A stretch of 36,329 nucleotides of DNA from contig CAUSDX010000012.1 of the NCBI GenBank assembly GCA_963530615.1, forward strand, positions 1-36,329, in the 5' to 3' direction. Source of the DNA: JABCPE02 sp963530615. Its GTDB lineage: Bacteria; Bacteroidota; Bacteroidia; Flavobacteriales; Weeksellaceae. Position 1 is the stretch's first letter. Every line of letters starts with the position of its first letter. A program made the position numbers and the translations under genes. The notes under the pieces were generated by a model. That model did no database searches, was not told the origin of the DNA, and saw nothing but the letters and a program-made list of their open reading frames with translations. This document shows, piece after piece, positions 18,178 to 25,197 of this stretch.

Positions 18178-18771
18178 ATGATTCAAATAGACGATAAACT
18201 TATTTCAGAAGATATATTCTCAGAAGAATTTGTTTGCAACCTTGCTAAATGCAAAGGAATATGCTGCGTAGAAGGCGATGCGGGTGCCCCTTTGGATGCT
18301 GATGAAATTGAAATTTTAGAACAAATTTACCCCAAAATAAAACCTTACCTTCTCCCAGAAGGTATTAAAGCAATAGAAGAACAAGGCACTCACACCGTAG
18401 ACTTTGAAGGGGACTTAGTAACACCTTTGGTTAATAATGCAGAGTGTGCCTATGTAATTTTTGATGAAAAAGGGTATACTAAATGTGGTATAGAAAAAGC
18501 CTATGAAGAGGGAGTTATTGATTGGCAAAAACCTATCTCTTGCCATTTATACCCTATCAGAATTACTGAATATTCAGATTTTTCAGCTATCAATTATCAT
18601 GAATGGAATGTTTGTTCTGATGCTTGTGCATTGGGAAAAGAATTGGGCGTAAAAGTTTACAAATTCCTAAAAACTCCGCTTATTAGAAAATATGGAGAGG
18701 AATTTTATAACACCCTATCCGAAGCCGCAGAAGAGTGGGAAAAAGAATTTGGAAATAAAAGAAGAAGGTAA
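18178..18771 (+). CDS. DUF3109 family cysteine-rich protein
   Basis: This 197-residue soluble protein has the conserved opening of DUF3109: ISEDIFSEEFVCNLAKC, with Cys20, Cys25, Cys29 and Cys30 in a C-x4-C-x3-CC array, then EGDAGAPLDADE. Further conserved cysteines are in ECAYVIF, YTKCGIE, SCHLYPIRI and VCSDAC. The spacing recalls the zinc- or iron-binding YkgJ/CxxCxxCC proteins, so a bound metal or Fe-S cluster is plausible but not shown. The family is widespread in Bacteroidota and has no known function. It ends the plus-strand run and converges on dacB with only 19 bp between the stops. Confidence 0.85.
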   Translation: MIQIDDKLISEDIFSEEFVCNLAKCKGICCVEGDAGAPLDADEIEILEQIYPKIKPYLLPEGIKAIEEQGTHTVDFEGDLVTPLVNNAECAYVIFDEKGYTKCGIEKAYEEGVIDWQKPISCHLYPIRITEYSDFSAINYHEWNVCSDACALGKELGVKVYKFLKTPLIRKYGEEFYNTLSEAAEEWEKEFGNKRRR

Positions 18772-18790
18772 TTTTTCTGTAAAAAGTTGG

Positions 18791-20167
18791 TTATTTTAAT
18801 TGGTCAAGCAATTTGAATAATTTTTCATTGATATTTTTACCATGATAATTATTAATAATAACGGCAAAAATATACTTTTCACCATCCTTTGAAGTGTGAT
18901 ATCCTGCATATCCTTTAGCATCTTTTATCGTTCCGCTCTTCATTTTCATTTGATTATAAATAGGCAAACTTTCTTCAAAAATAGGAAACCATTTTTGTTT
19001 TTTTGCCCAAAGAAGAGCCTGAACTTCCGCCTTTGCTGAAGCATAGTTTTGGGGAGAAAGTCCGCTACCATCAGAAAAATTTATCATAGCAGGGGAAATA
19101 TTCTTTTCTTGCCAAAAATCCTTCAAAACTTTCATTCCTGAAATAAAAGATGCTTCATTATTTTTTTCCTTTCCAATGGTTTTTATTAAAGATTCTCCAT
19201 AAAAATTAACACTTTTTTTCAAAAACCAATAAACTATTTGCTCCAATTTTGGTGATTGATGACTCCAAATTTCCTTGCCTTTATAAATTTTTTTATGCCC
19301 CTGTTGAACCAATTCTTGAGAGCCTGTAATGACTTCTCCCTTAAAATCAATTCCATTCTCTTTGAACCAATTTTTTATTTCAAATCCTAATTGCAATGGT
19401 GGATTAGGCAAAGCCCCTGAAACTTTTGTTACTTTTTTCATCGGTAAAAAACCATTTATGTAAGCCATCTTAGACATCGGAGCTGTATAAATAATACTTC
19501 TATCCCTATTACCTTGATATGAAATAACCTCATTTACCCACTCTATGCCTTCTAATAGATAAGAATAACCTATTATTTCTGTTTTTTCTCCTTCAAGTTT
19601 TCCTCCTTTTATATTTATCTCAAATTGATTTTCCCTCCAATTTACTCCCCAAATACCTGTTCCATAATAATTTCCTATATCATTCCAAGCCCAGCCTCCA
19701 GGAATGGTTTGAAAATCAAAATAAGTATCATCTATTATCAAATTTCCTCGTATTTTATCAATACCATAAGTTTTCAATGCTTTTAAAATACTTACTTTAA
19801 TTTTTTCTGGCTTAGCTTCCTCATATCTCCAACTACCCAAAGTAGGGTCTCCATTAGAAAAAAGTACTAAATCACCTTCATTGGTATAAAGTATCTTCGT
19901 TGTATATTGATAGTCTCCCCCCAATAAATCCAATGCTGTTATTGCCGTAAATATCTTTTGCGTACTCGCTGTAGAAAGCCCATTATTTCCTTGAAAATCA
20001 TATACTTTTTGTCCATTTTCTTTGGCAACATAAAAAGTCATATTTGCTGATAACATTTCAGGAGAATTAAGTAATTCCCTTGTTGCTATTTCCAATTTTT
20101 CAGCTATTTTTTGAGAGAATCCACTTATAAAAAATAGTACTAATATACCACTATATAATTTTTTCAT
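18791..20167 (-). CDS. dacB: D-alanyl-D-alanine carboxypeptidase/endopeptidase (PBP4 type, S13)
   Basis: This 458-residue periplasmic penicillin-binding protein trims or cleaves peptidoglycan peptides. A signal peptide covers about residues 1-18 (MKKLYSGILVLFFISGFSQ). The three active-site motifs of peptidase family S13 are visible: SxxK as Ser68-Thr-Gln-Lys71, SxN as Ser319-Val-Asn321, and KTG-type as Lys410-Ser-Gly412. Also typical are SNGDPTLGS near 104 and SDGSGLSPQNY near 365. Length matches PBP4-like proteins. Its start lies 14 bp after the stop of the substrate-binding lipoprotein gene, so the two are probably cotranscribed, although their roles are not obviously linked. Confidence 0.93.
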   Translation of the reverse strand: MKKLYSGILVLFFISGFSQKIAEKLEIATRELLNSPEMLSANMTFYVAKENGQKVYDFQGNNGLSTASTQKIFTAITALDLLGGDYQYTTKILYTNEGDLVLFSNGDPTLGSWRYEEAKPEKIKVSILKALKTYGIDKIRGNLIIDDTYFDFQTIPGGWAWNDIGNYYGTGIWGVNWRENQFEINIKGGKLEGEKTEIIGYSYLLEGIEWVNEVISYQGNRDRSIIYTAPMSKMAYINGFLPMKKVTKVSGALPNPPLQLGFEIKNWFKENGIDFKGEVITGSQELVQQGHKKIYKGKEIWSHQSPKLEQIVYWFLKKSVNFYGESLIKTIGKEKNNEASFISGMKVLKDFWQEKNISPAMINFSDGSGLSPQNYASAKAEVQALLWAKKQKWFPIFEESLPIYNQMKMKSGTIKDAKGYAGYHTSKDGEKYIFAVIINNYHGKNINEKLFKLLDQLK

Positions 20168-20181
20168 ATAATATTCATTTT

Positions 20182-21231
20182 TTAATTTAATTCTTTCATA
20201 TACAACAATGTATCTTCTGGTAATACTTCAGGATGAAAAATCTTAATATAATCCTTTAATACCCAATCCACACGCACACTTCCCTGCTCAAAAATATCAT
20301 TAGCATCTCCTTTTTGTCGCTTTGCTATACTATATATTTTTCCATTTCTAAATACTGGTAATTTCTGATAAGCAGGGTTTAAGGCCAAAAGTTCCTGTTT
20401 TGAATGATAATTTCCCAAATTCATCCAATATTCTGCCTTTTGACTCTTCACAAAAACCTCTTCAAAACTTATCGGAATAGCTCCTTTTTCTTGATTATTT
20501 CTGAATAAATATTCTGAGTTTGCATCTTTCAAATAATGAGCTACATATGATTGCCCCCCCGCCATAAACCAATGATTACCATACATTTCTCCAACAATAA
20601 CCTTAGATTTTCTTTCAGACTTTTTTACTTTTTTTATTAAATTCTGATAATTCTGCTCTATTTCTGCATAAATATCTTCCGATTTTTGTTCTTCCCCCAA
20701 TAACTTTCCAAATAATTTCAAATAAGCAGCTTTTTCCAAAGGGTTTTGTTCCATATAATCATCTAAAAATATAATTTCTATTCCATTTTTTCTTAATGTC
20801 TCATAAGTATTTTGAAAACTTACAATATAATTTGTAAAAATAACATCTGGCTTTAAGGAAATTATTTTTTCTACATCATACTTTTGTTCATTCCCTACTT
20901 CCTGAATTTTTCCCGAAAGTATCAAAGTTTTTATCCTTTCCGAAAATACATATTGAGTCCCTGCAATGCCCACGATTTTATTTTCTTGCCCTAATTCTGT
21001 AATAAATCCCAACAAAGTTGTATTAAAAACCATAATTTTTTGAAAAGGGATTCGTTTTTTTTGCAATCTATATTCTTTTTTACCCGATTTCAAGAAAAAA
21101 AGTTCTTTATTTTCTCGATATTGTAAATTTTCTGATATTTTAACCCAGTCTTTATTCTCTTGATTATCAGTATTATTACATGAAATTAAGAGAATTAACA
21201 CCAAAAAAGTAAATATTTTTTTCATTTTCAT
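20182..21231 (-). CDS. ABC-transporter substrate-binding lipoprotein (iron complex or cobalamin type)
   Basis: This protein of about 349 residues has a lipoprotein signal (MKMKKIFTFLVLILLISC, with the lipobox Cys near residue 18). The mature part fits the type III binding-protein fold used for siderophores, haem and vitamin B12: VVGIAGTQYVFSE-like early strand, LKPDVIFTNYIVS in the first lobe, a long linker helix, then WMNLGNYHSKQ and RNGKIYSIAKRQKGD in the second lobe. I start it at 21231 (alternative ATG 21225) because the longer frame, beginning at 21291, would run through the tRNA-Arg gene and has no lipobox at a usable distance. No permease or ATPase gene is adjacent; dacB follows instead. 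Ligand unknown. Confidence 0.85.
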   Translation of the reverse strand: MKMKKIFTFLVLILLISCNNTDNQENKDWVKISENLQYRENKELFFLKSGKKEYRLQKKRIPFQKIMVFNTTLLGFITELGQENKIVGIAGTQYVFSERIKTLILSGKIQEVGNEQKYDVEKIISLKPDVIFTNYIVSFQNTYETLRKNGIEIIFLDDYMEQNPLEKAAYLKLFGKLLGEEQKSEDIYAEIEQNYQNLIKKVKKSERKSKVIVGEMYGNHWFMAGGQSYVAHYLKDANSEYLFRNNQEKGAIPISFEEVFVKSQKAEYWMNLGNYHSKQELLALNPAYQKLPVFRNGKIYSIAKRQKGDANDIFEQGSVRVDWVLKDYIKIFHPEVLPEDTLLYMKELN

Positions 21232-21255
21232 ATTCCAAAGAAAATAAAAAAGTAC

Positions 21256-21263
21256 TATATTTG
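21256..21263 (+). promoter_or_regulatory. Promoter -7 element of tRNA-Arg
   Basis: TATATTTG matches TAnnTTTG exactly and ends 13 bp before the 5' end of the tRNA. No TTTG is present about 19 bp upstream. The lipoprotein gene runs divergently from the same intergenic stretch. Confidence 0.6.
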
Positions 21264-21276
21264 CAAAATCAAATAG

Positions 21277-21350
21277 GGACGCGTAGCTCAATTGGATAGA
21301 GCGTCAGATTACGGCTCTGAAGGTTGAGGGTTCGACTCCTTCCGCGTTCA
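21277..21350 (+). tRNA. tRNA-Arg(ACG)
   Basis: A 74-nt cloverleaf. The acceptor stem GGACGCG pairs with CGCGTTC (one G-U), discriminator A. D stem is GCTC/GAGC with a TTGG-containing loop. Anticodon stem is TCAGA/TCTGA with loop TTACGGC, giving anticodon ACG. T arm is GAGGG-TTCGACT-CCTTC. CCA is not encoded. The ACG anticodon is normally deaminated to ICG by TadA and reads CGU, CGC and CGA. The 3' end faces the mobile-element scar at 21459-22360, as expected if the gene served as an integration site. Confidence 0.95.
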
Positions 21351-21358
21351 CTAATTCA

Positions 21359-21397
21359 CCACTAATAGATTGCAAATCAATTTATTGGTGGTTTTTA
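21359..21397 (+). terminator. Terminator of tRNA-Arg
   Basis: A 14-bp stem, CCACTAATAGATTG against CAATTTATTGGTGG (with two G-U pairs), around a CAAAT loop, followed by a T run. It begins 8 bp after the tRNA. Confidence 0.85.
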
Positions 21398-21458
21398 TTT
21401 TTGATAACTTATAATTTAAATAACATTACTTTCCTTTTATCAAAAAAATGGGAACACC

Positions 21459-21767
21459 TTATGTATTCCCATTTATCTTATTTTGCAAGGCTTTAATTTT
21501 CTCTATCAATTCTGAAAATGATAAACTATCTCCTACAATCATGTTCTGTTGCATTAGTTTGTAATCATTTTCCCATTTATGTAAGACCTCATCAGGAGGA
21601 ATGATATTGATTTTACCTTTCTCATGGTTTTCAAAAGAAATTCCCTTTACATTATTCATTACTTTTCTAAAATCTGCAATAGTTTGGAACAGCTCATTAT
21701 CGTTTAGAGCATTTTCTGCATATGCTGTGTGCGTTATCTTTTCCAAATCGTATAATATCCAAAACCA
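21459..21767 (-). pseudogene. C-terminal fragment of an AbiEii-type nucleotidyltransferase toxin
   Basis: This minus-strand frame opens after an in-frame TAA at 21770 and gives about 102 residues reading WFWILYDLEKITHTAYAENA and ending NKINGNT. The YDLEKI start, the DNELFQTIADFR stretch and the IIPPDEVLHKWENDYKLMQQ segment, followed by MIVGDSLSFSELIEKI, match what I know of the C-terminal part of AbiEii/AbiGii-type toxins (COG2253): an xPPxxxxxxWxxDYxxMxxxMIxG pattern with a final helix. The nucleotidyltransferase core (GS-x-D motif) is absent, so this is a truncated remnant. Only a TTG at 21746 could start it as a 95-residue protein. The family call is from memory of the pattern and should be checked. 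Confidence 0.55.
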
Positions 21768-22017
21768 TTACTCCATAATATTTTATTACCCTTTCTTTTC
21801 GTCTTTTTTCATCAAAAATTGCTGACACAGTAAAACCTGACAAACTGTTTTTCAATCCATCTAATTTATTTTTATTATTTTCTTTTAAAGAATTTCTAAT
21901 CTCTGTTATTTCTGATTTAAACTTCCCCTCTTTAATCGCCAATAAAATATTCTCAAAATTTTGATATCCTGCCTGTTCATTATAATTTTTCCAAACATCT
22001 ATTTGATAATTATTCAT
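21754..22017 (-). pseudogene. Truncated VirE_N/primase-type gene from a mobile element
   Basis: The frame starts at ATG 22017, 2 bp after the stop of the HTH gene. Its first 88 residues show the pattern of the VirE N-terminal (BT4734-like) domain found in Bacteroidota integrative elements: WKNYNEQAGYQNFENILLAI, then a helix with KSEITEIRN, FTVSAIFDEKRRKERV and YYGVMVLDI, where the family has SGTF and GLxxLDxD. At this point the similarity stops. The frame continues for about 19 unrelated codons to a stop at 21697 (reading RFGKDNAHSICRKCSKR), while a second frame from here on resembles AbiEii. A deletion fusing two genes explains both. The intact family has several hundred further residues, usually with primase or helicase domains. 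Confidence 0.6.
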
Positions 22018-22019
22018 AA

Positions 22020-22250
22020 TTAAAACTTTTTAAATCTTTGACTTCTTTTTAAAATTTCTTCTTCACTGAGGTTTTTATTTCTCTTTAAAAAATAGTTTAA
22101 CTCTTCAAGTTCAAAATAAATTTTACCTCCATTAGGTCTATACCCAATCAACTTTCCTTTATTGTACAATCTTCTTACATATTGTTCACTCAACTTCAAA
22201 TAAATGGAAGCTTCTTTCGTTGTATACATATTGTATTTTTCCATGTGCAT
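22020..22250 (-). CDS. Excisionase-like helix-turn-helix protein
   Basis: This small DNA-binding protein of about 76 residues has a MerR/excisionase-type winged HTH: MYTTKEASIYLKLSEQYVRR, LYNKGKLIGYRPNGGKI and YFELEELNYFLKR, followed by a charged tail. The frame is open up to 22274, but the -7 element at 22272-22279 would place the transcript start near 22265, so the usable starts are ATG 22250 (MHMEKYNMY) or ATG 22244. In Bacteroidota mobile elements such genes commonly come just before VirE/primase genes, which is the arrangement here (2-bp gap). It probably regulates its own promoter or assists excision. The element around it is degraded, but this gene appears intact. Confidence 0.75.
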   Translation of the reverse strand: MHMEKYNMYTTKEASIYLKLSEQYVRRLYNKGKLIGYRPNGGKIYFELEELNYFLKRNKNLSEEEILKRSQRFKKF

Positions 22251-22271
22251 TTCTATTTTAAAATTATAGAG

Positions 22272-22279
22272 CAAATGTA
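22272..22279 (-). promoter_or_regulatory. Promoter -7 element of the HTH gene
   Basis: TACATTTG on the minus strand matches TAnnTTTG. The position where a -33 element is expected coincides with the first TTAAACCCCT repeat (22287-22296), so a protein bound there could compete with polymerase. Confidence 0.5.
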
Positions 22280-22286
22280 TATAGAG

Positions 22287-22360
22287 TTAAACCCCTTTAT
22301 AAAAAAATTAAACCCCTAAAAAAGTATCAAAAAACAACAAAAAGTATCAAGAAGTATCAA
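22287..22360. repeat. Helically phased short direct repeats upstream of the HTH gene
   Basis: Two perfect copies of TTAAACCCCT start at 22287 and 22308 (21 bp apart). Three perfect copies of AAGTATCAA start at 22322, 22342 and 22352 (20 and 10 bp apart). Distances near multiples of 10.5 bp place the sites on one face of the helix. The block lies directly upstream of the excisionase-like gene. Likely roles are operator or excisionase binding sites, or an element-end recognition array; an origin iteron array is another reading. Confidence 0.6.
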
Positions 22361-22440
22361 AAATTTTAATGATAATTCATTGTAAAATAGTATTTTATAA
22401 AGACAAAAACCTCATTATCAATACTTTGTAAAAACAGAGA

Positions 22441-23844
22441 TTATTTACCAATACAAAATTTACTAAAAATATTCCCTAAGACTTCATCATTAGTAAATTC
22501 ACCTGAAATTTCTCCAAGATGCTCCAATGCAGATTTCAACTCGTAGGCTAAAAGTTCCGTATGTATTTGATAAGCAATAGCTTCTTCTACTCGTTTCACA
22601 GAATCTAAAGCCTTTTGCAAAGCTTCATAATGGCGTTGATTGGTAATTACCACATTATTTTCTTCTGATTTCAAACTTTCTACAAAATTAGACAACTCTT
22701 GCTTGATTCTTTCTGCATCTGTTTGATTTTTTGCTGAAATTTCTAAGATAGAAGTTGTATAATTAGGTGATAAAACAGAACTTATTTTTTGATAAAAATC
22801 AGATTTTTCAAGACCTTTTGCTAAATCTATTTTATTTTGTAAGAGTATAATTTTCAAATCCTTACGATATATTCCTTTTACAAAATCAATCACTTCTTCT
22901 TCATTAGAATCAAACTCATCATAGAGATAAAGTAGGATTTGAGCAGTTTCAATCTTTTCCTTCGCTTTTTTTACACCAATTTCTTCGATAACATCGGTAG
23001 TTTCACGAATTCCTGCTGTATCAATAAACCTAAATGCCGTACCTTCTATATTGAGCACCTCCTCTATTGTGTCCCTTGTTGTCCCAGCGATATCACTAAC
23101 TATCGCCCTTTCCTCTTTCAGAAGAGTGTTTAAAAGGGTGGATTTTCCTGCATTCGGTTTCCCTACAATTGCTACTTCTATTCCGTTTTTTATCGCATTT
23201 CCATATTGAAAACTATTAATTAAACTTGAAATCTGAAATTTAAGCTTATCTAACAATTTTACTAAAGCCGAACGGTCTGCAAATTCCACATCTTCTTCTG
23301 AAAAATCTAATTCCAATTCTATTAAAGACACAAAATTGAGCAAATCATTTCTAAGTAATGAAATTTCATCAGAAATTCCTCCTTTTAATTGATTTAAAGC
23401 TATTTTTCGTGAAGCCTCACTTTCTGAAGCTATTAAATCCGCTATACTCTCCGCTTGAGAAAGGTCTATCCTACCATTCATAAAAGCACGCATCGTAAAC
23501 TCTCCTGCTTTTGCCATTCTTGCTCCATTTTTCACCAAAATCTCCAAAATTTTTCTACCAATATGTAACGAGCCATGAAAAGAAATTTCCACAGAATTTT
23601 CTGTTGTAAAAGTTTTTGGAGCATGAAAAATAGAAACCATTACTTCATCTATGAATTCTTTTTCTTCATTTTGAACATCATAAATCCAACCATAATGCAC
23701 AGTGTGGGATTCTACTTTGCTTAAATCTTTACCCTTAAAAACTTTATTTACAATACTAAAAGCTTCATTTCCAGAAACTCTAATAACACCTATCGCTCCT
23801 GTACCATTAGCCGTAGCTAATGCACAAATTGTATCCTGATTCAT
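22441..23844 (-). CDS. mnmE: tRNA uridine-5-carboxymethylaminomethyl modification GTPase MnmE
   Basis: This 467-residue GTPase works with MnmG to add carboxymethylaminomethyl groups to U34 of certain tRNAs, using a folate one-carbon unit. The N-terminal folate-binding domain starts DTICALATANGTGAIGVIRV. The G domain has the P-loop GKPNAGKS (228-235), the switch region DIAGTTRDT and DTAGIR (275-280), and LLQNKIDL as the NKxD-type motif. The C-terminus ends in the conserved FCIGK, whose Cys is needed for activity. I start at ATG 23844 because the family's opening motif follows at once; the longer frame adds eight poorly conserved residues. A -7 element lies 6 bp upstream, so the mRNA may be almost leaderless. 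Confidence 0.96.
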   Translation of the reverse strand: MNQDTICALATANGTGAIGVIRVSGNEAFSIVNKVFKGKDLSKVESHTVHYGWIYDVQNEEKEFIDEVMVSIFHAPKTFTTENSVEISFHGSLHIGRKILEILVKNGARMAKAGEFTMRAFMNGRIDLSQAESIADLIASESEASRKIALNQLKGGISDEISLLRNDLLNFVSLIELELDFSEEDVEFADRSALVKLLDKLKFQISSLINSFQYGNAIKNGIEVAIVGKPNAGKSTLLNTLLKEERAIVSDIAGTTRDTIEEVLNIEGTAFRFIDTAGIRETTDVIEEIGVKKAKEKIETAQILLYLYDEFDSNEEEVIDFVKGIYRKDLKIILLQNKIDLAKGLEKSDFYQKISSVLSPNYTTSILEISAKNQTDAERIKQELSNFVESLKSEENNVVITNQRHYEALQKALDSVKRVEEAIAYQIHTELLAYELKSALEHLGEISGEFTNDEVLGNIFSKFCIGK

Positions 23845-23849
23845 ATAGC

Positions 23850-23857
23850 AAAAATAT
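23850..23857 (-). promoter_or_regulatory. Promoter -7 element of mnmE
   Basis: TATTTTTG on the minus strand matches TAnnTTTG and lies only 6 bp before ATG 23844, which predicts a very short or absent leader. No -33 TTTG was seen at the expected spacing. Confidence 0.4.
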
Positions 23858-23882
23858 AAATTTTTCAAAAAAGACTTTATAA

Positions 23883-23915
23883 AAAAATATCGCCTTCATT
23901 TATGGCGATATTTTT
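23883..23915 (-). terminator. Terminator of the pdhA-pdhC transcript
   Basis: A 12-bp perfect stem (AAAAATATCGCC against GGCGATATTTTT) around a 9-nt loop lies 10 bp past the pdhC stop and runs into a U tract on the minus strand. It is symmetric and could work in both directions. It separates pdhC from mnmE. Confidence 0.85.
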
Positions 23916-23924
23916 ATTTAAATT

Positions 23925-25157
23925 TTATATAAACATGCTTATAGGCTGCTCTAAATATCCTTTTAATGTTTGTAAAAATTGAGCTCCAGTAGCTCCATCT
24001 ACTACTCGATGATCACAAGCCAGAGACAATTTCATTATATGCCCTACCTTTATTTCACCATTCCTTACAATAGGTTTTTCTAAAATAGCTCCAACTGATA
24101 AAATACAAGAATTAGGCTGATTGATAATAGAAGTAAAGCTTTCTATTCCAAACATTCCTAAATTGGAAATAGAAAATGTGCTACCTTCCATCTCATTCGC
24201 TTTTAGCCCTTTATTTTTTGCTCTACTTGCTAAATCCTTCACCGAAGTAGAAATTTGACTAAAACTCATAAAATCAGCATTCTTCAAAACAGGAACCACT
24301 AAACCATCTTCTATCGCAACTGCCACACCAATATTAATATTGCCATGATGAATAATCTTATCCTCTGCCCAACTGCTATTGATTTGTTTATGTTTCTTCA
24401 AGGATAAGGCTACCGCTTTGATAATAATATCATTAAATGAAATCTTCATTTCTGAAATGTCATTCATTTCCTTTCTTGCATTGATGGCATTCCCCATATC
24501 CACCTCTACCATGAGATAATAATGAGGTGCGGTGAATTTACTTTCAGCAAGGCGTTTTGCAATGATATTTCTGATTTGAGAATTTGGAGTCTCACTGTCA
24601 TCAACATTCATAAAATCAGGATAATTCATAGAACTTGAAGTATTATTAATCACTTCAGATACCTGACGAGAAGTTATTTGCAATCCTTCTACATCTCTCT
24701 TTACAATCCTTCCATGATCACCACTTCCTTTTATAGTGGTAATATCAATACCTTTTTCTGCTGCTATTTTTTTTGCCAAAGGAGAGATGTTAATTCTCTG
24801 TTGAGATTCTTTTTGAACAATGATTTTTGTTACCTCTTCTTTTTCGGAAGAATTTTTATTTTCAGAATCTTGAGATTGAGAAATATTTGCTCCATTGATA
24901 AGTTGACTAATATCTTCTCCTTCTTTACCGATAATTGCCAAAATACTGTCTACAGCCGCAGGATTACCTTCCGCTACTCCTATGTAGAGCAAAACTCCAT
25001 CAAATTCACTTTCAAAATCTTGAACTGCTTTATCAGTTTCTATTTCGGCTAAAACATCTCCTTCTTTTACTTTATCACCTATATTTTTATGCCATTTAGC
25101 CACTTTACCTTCTGTCATTGTATCAGACAAACGAGGCATTGTAATCAATTCTGCCAT
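23925..25157 (-). CDS. pdhC: Pyruvate dehydrogenase E2, dihydrolipoamide acetyltransferase
   Basis: This 410-residue core subunit of the pyruvate dehydrogenase complex transfers the acetyl group from lipoamide to CoA. Domains in order: one lipoyl domain (1-80) with the lipoylated Lys43 in EIETDKAV; a Ser/Glu/Lys-rich linker; a peripheral-subunit-binding domain (about 123-158; ISPLAKKIAAEKGID, GSGDHGRIVKRDV); and the catalytic domain (about 190-410) with the active-site DHRVVDGATGAQF (His383, Asp387). A single lipoyl domain is fewer than in many E2 proteins. It lies 40 bp after pdhA and forms an operon with it. The E1 beta and E3 genes are not in the window. The upstream E1 alpha supports pyruvate over branched-chain substrates, though that is inference. 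Confidence 0.94.
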   Translation of the reverse strand: MAELITMPRLSDTMTEGKVAKWHKNIGDKVKEGDVLAEIETDKAVQDFESEFDGVLLYIGVAEGNPAAVDSILAIIGKEGEDISQLINGANISQSQDSENKNSSEKEEVTKIIVQKESQQRINISPLAKKIAAEKGIDITTIKGSGDHGRIVKRDVEGLQITSRQVSEVINNTSSSMNYPDFMNVDDSETPNSQIRNIIAKRLAESKFTAPHYYLMVEVDMGNAINARKEMNDISEMKISFNDIIIKAVALSLKKHKQINSSWAEDKIIHHGNINIGVAVAIEDGLVVPVLKNADFMSFSQISTSVKDLASRAKNKGLKANEMEGSTFSISNLGMFGIESFTSIINQPNSCILSVGAILEKPIVRNGEIKVGHIMKLSLACDHRVVDGATGAQFLQTLKGYLEQPISMFI

Positions 25158-25197
25158 AGTATTTTAATTCAATTTATTATAGAAAAATATTGACCAT

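Noticed and set aside
21232..21291. Longer start for the substrate-binding lipoprotein
   Set aside because: It would overlap the tRNA-Arg gene and push the lipobox too far from the N-terminus.
22287..22360. Plasmid-type origin of replication
   Set aside because: No Rep gene is present and the copies are few; operator or excisionase sites fit the context better.
22375..22400. TAAAAT/ATTTTA hairpin near the mnmE end
   Set aside because: Only six A/T pairs with a 3-nt loop and no T run in the right place; not listed as a terminator.
21323..22440. A second copy of the tRNA-Arg 3' end (attR) near the element scar
   Set aside because: I looked for the TTCCGCGTTCA segment between the tRNA and mnmE and did not find another copy.
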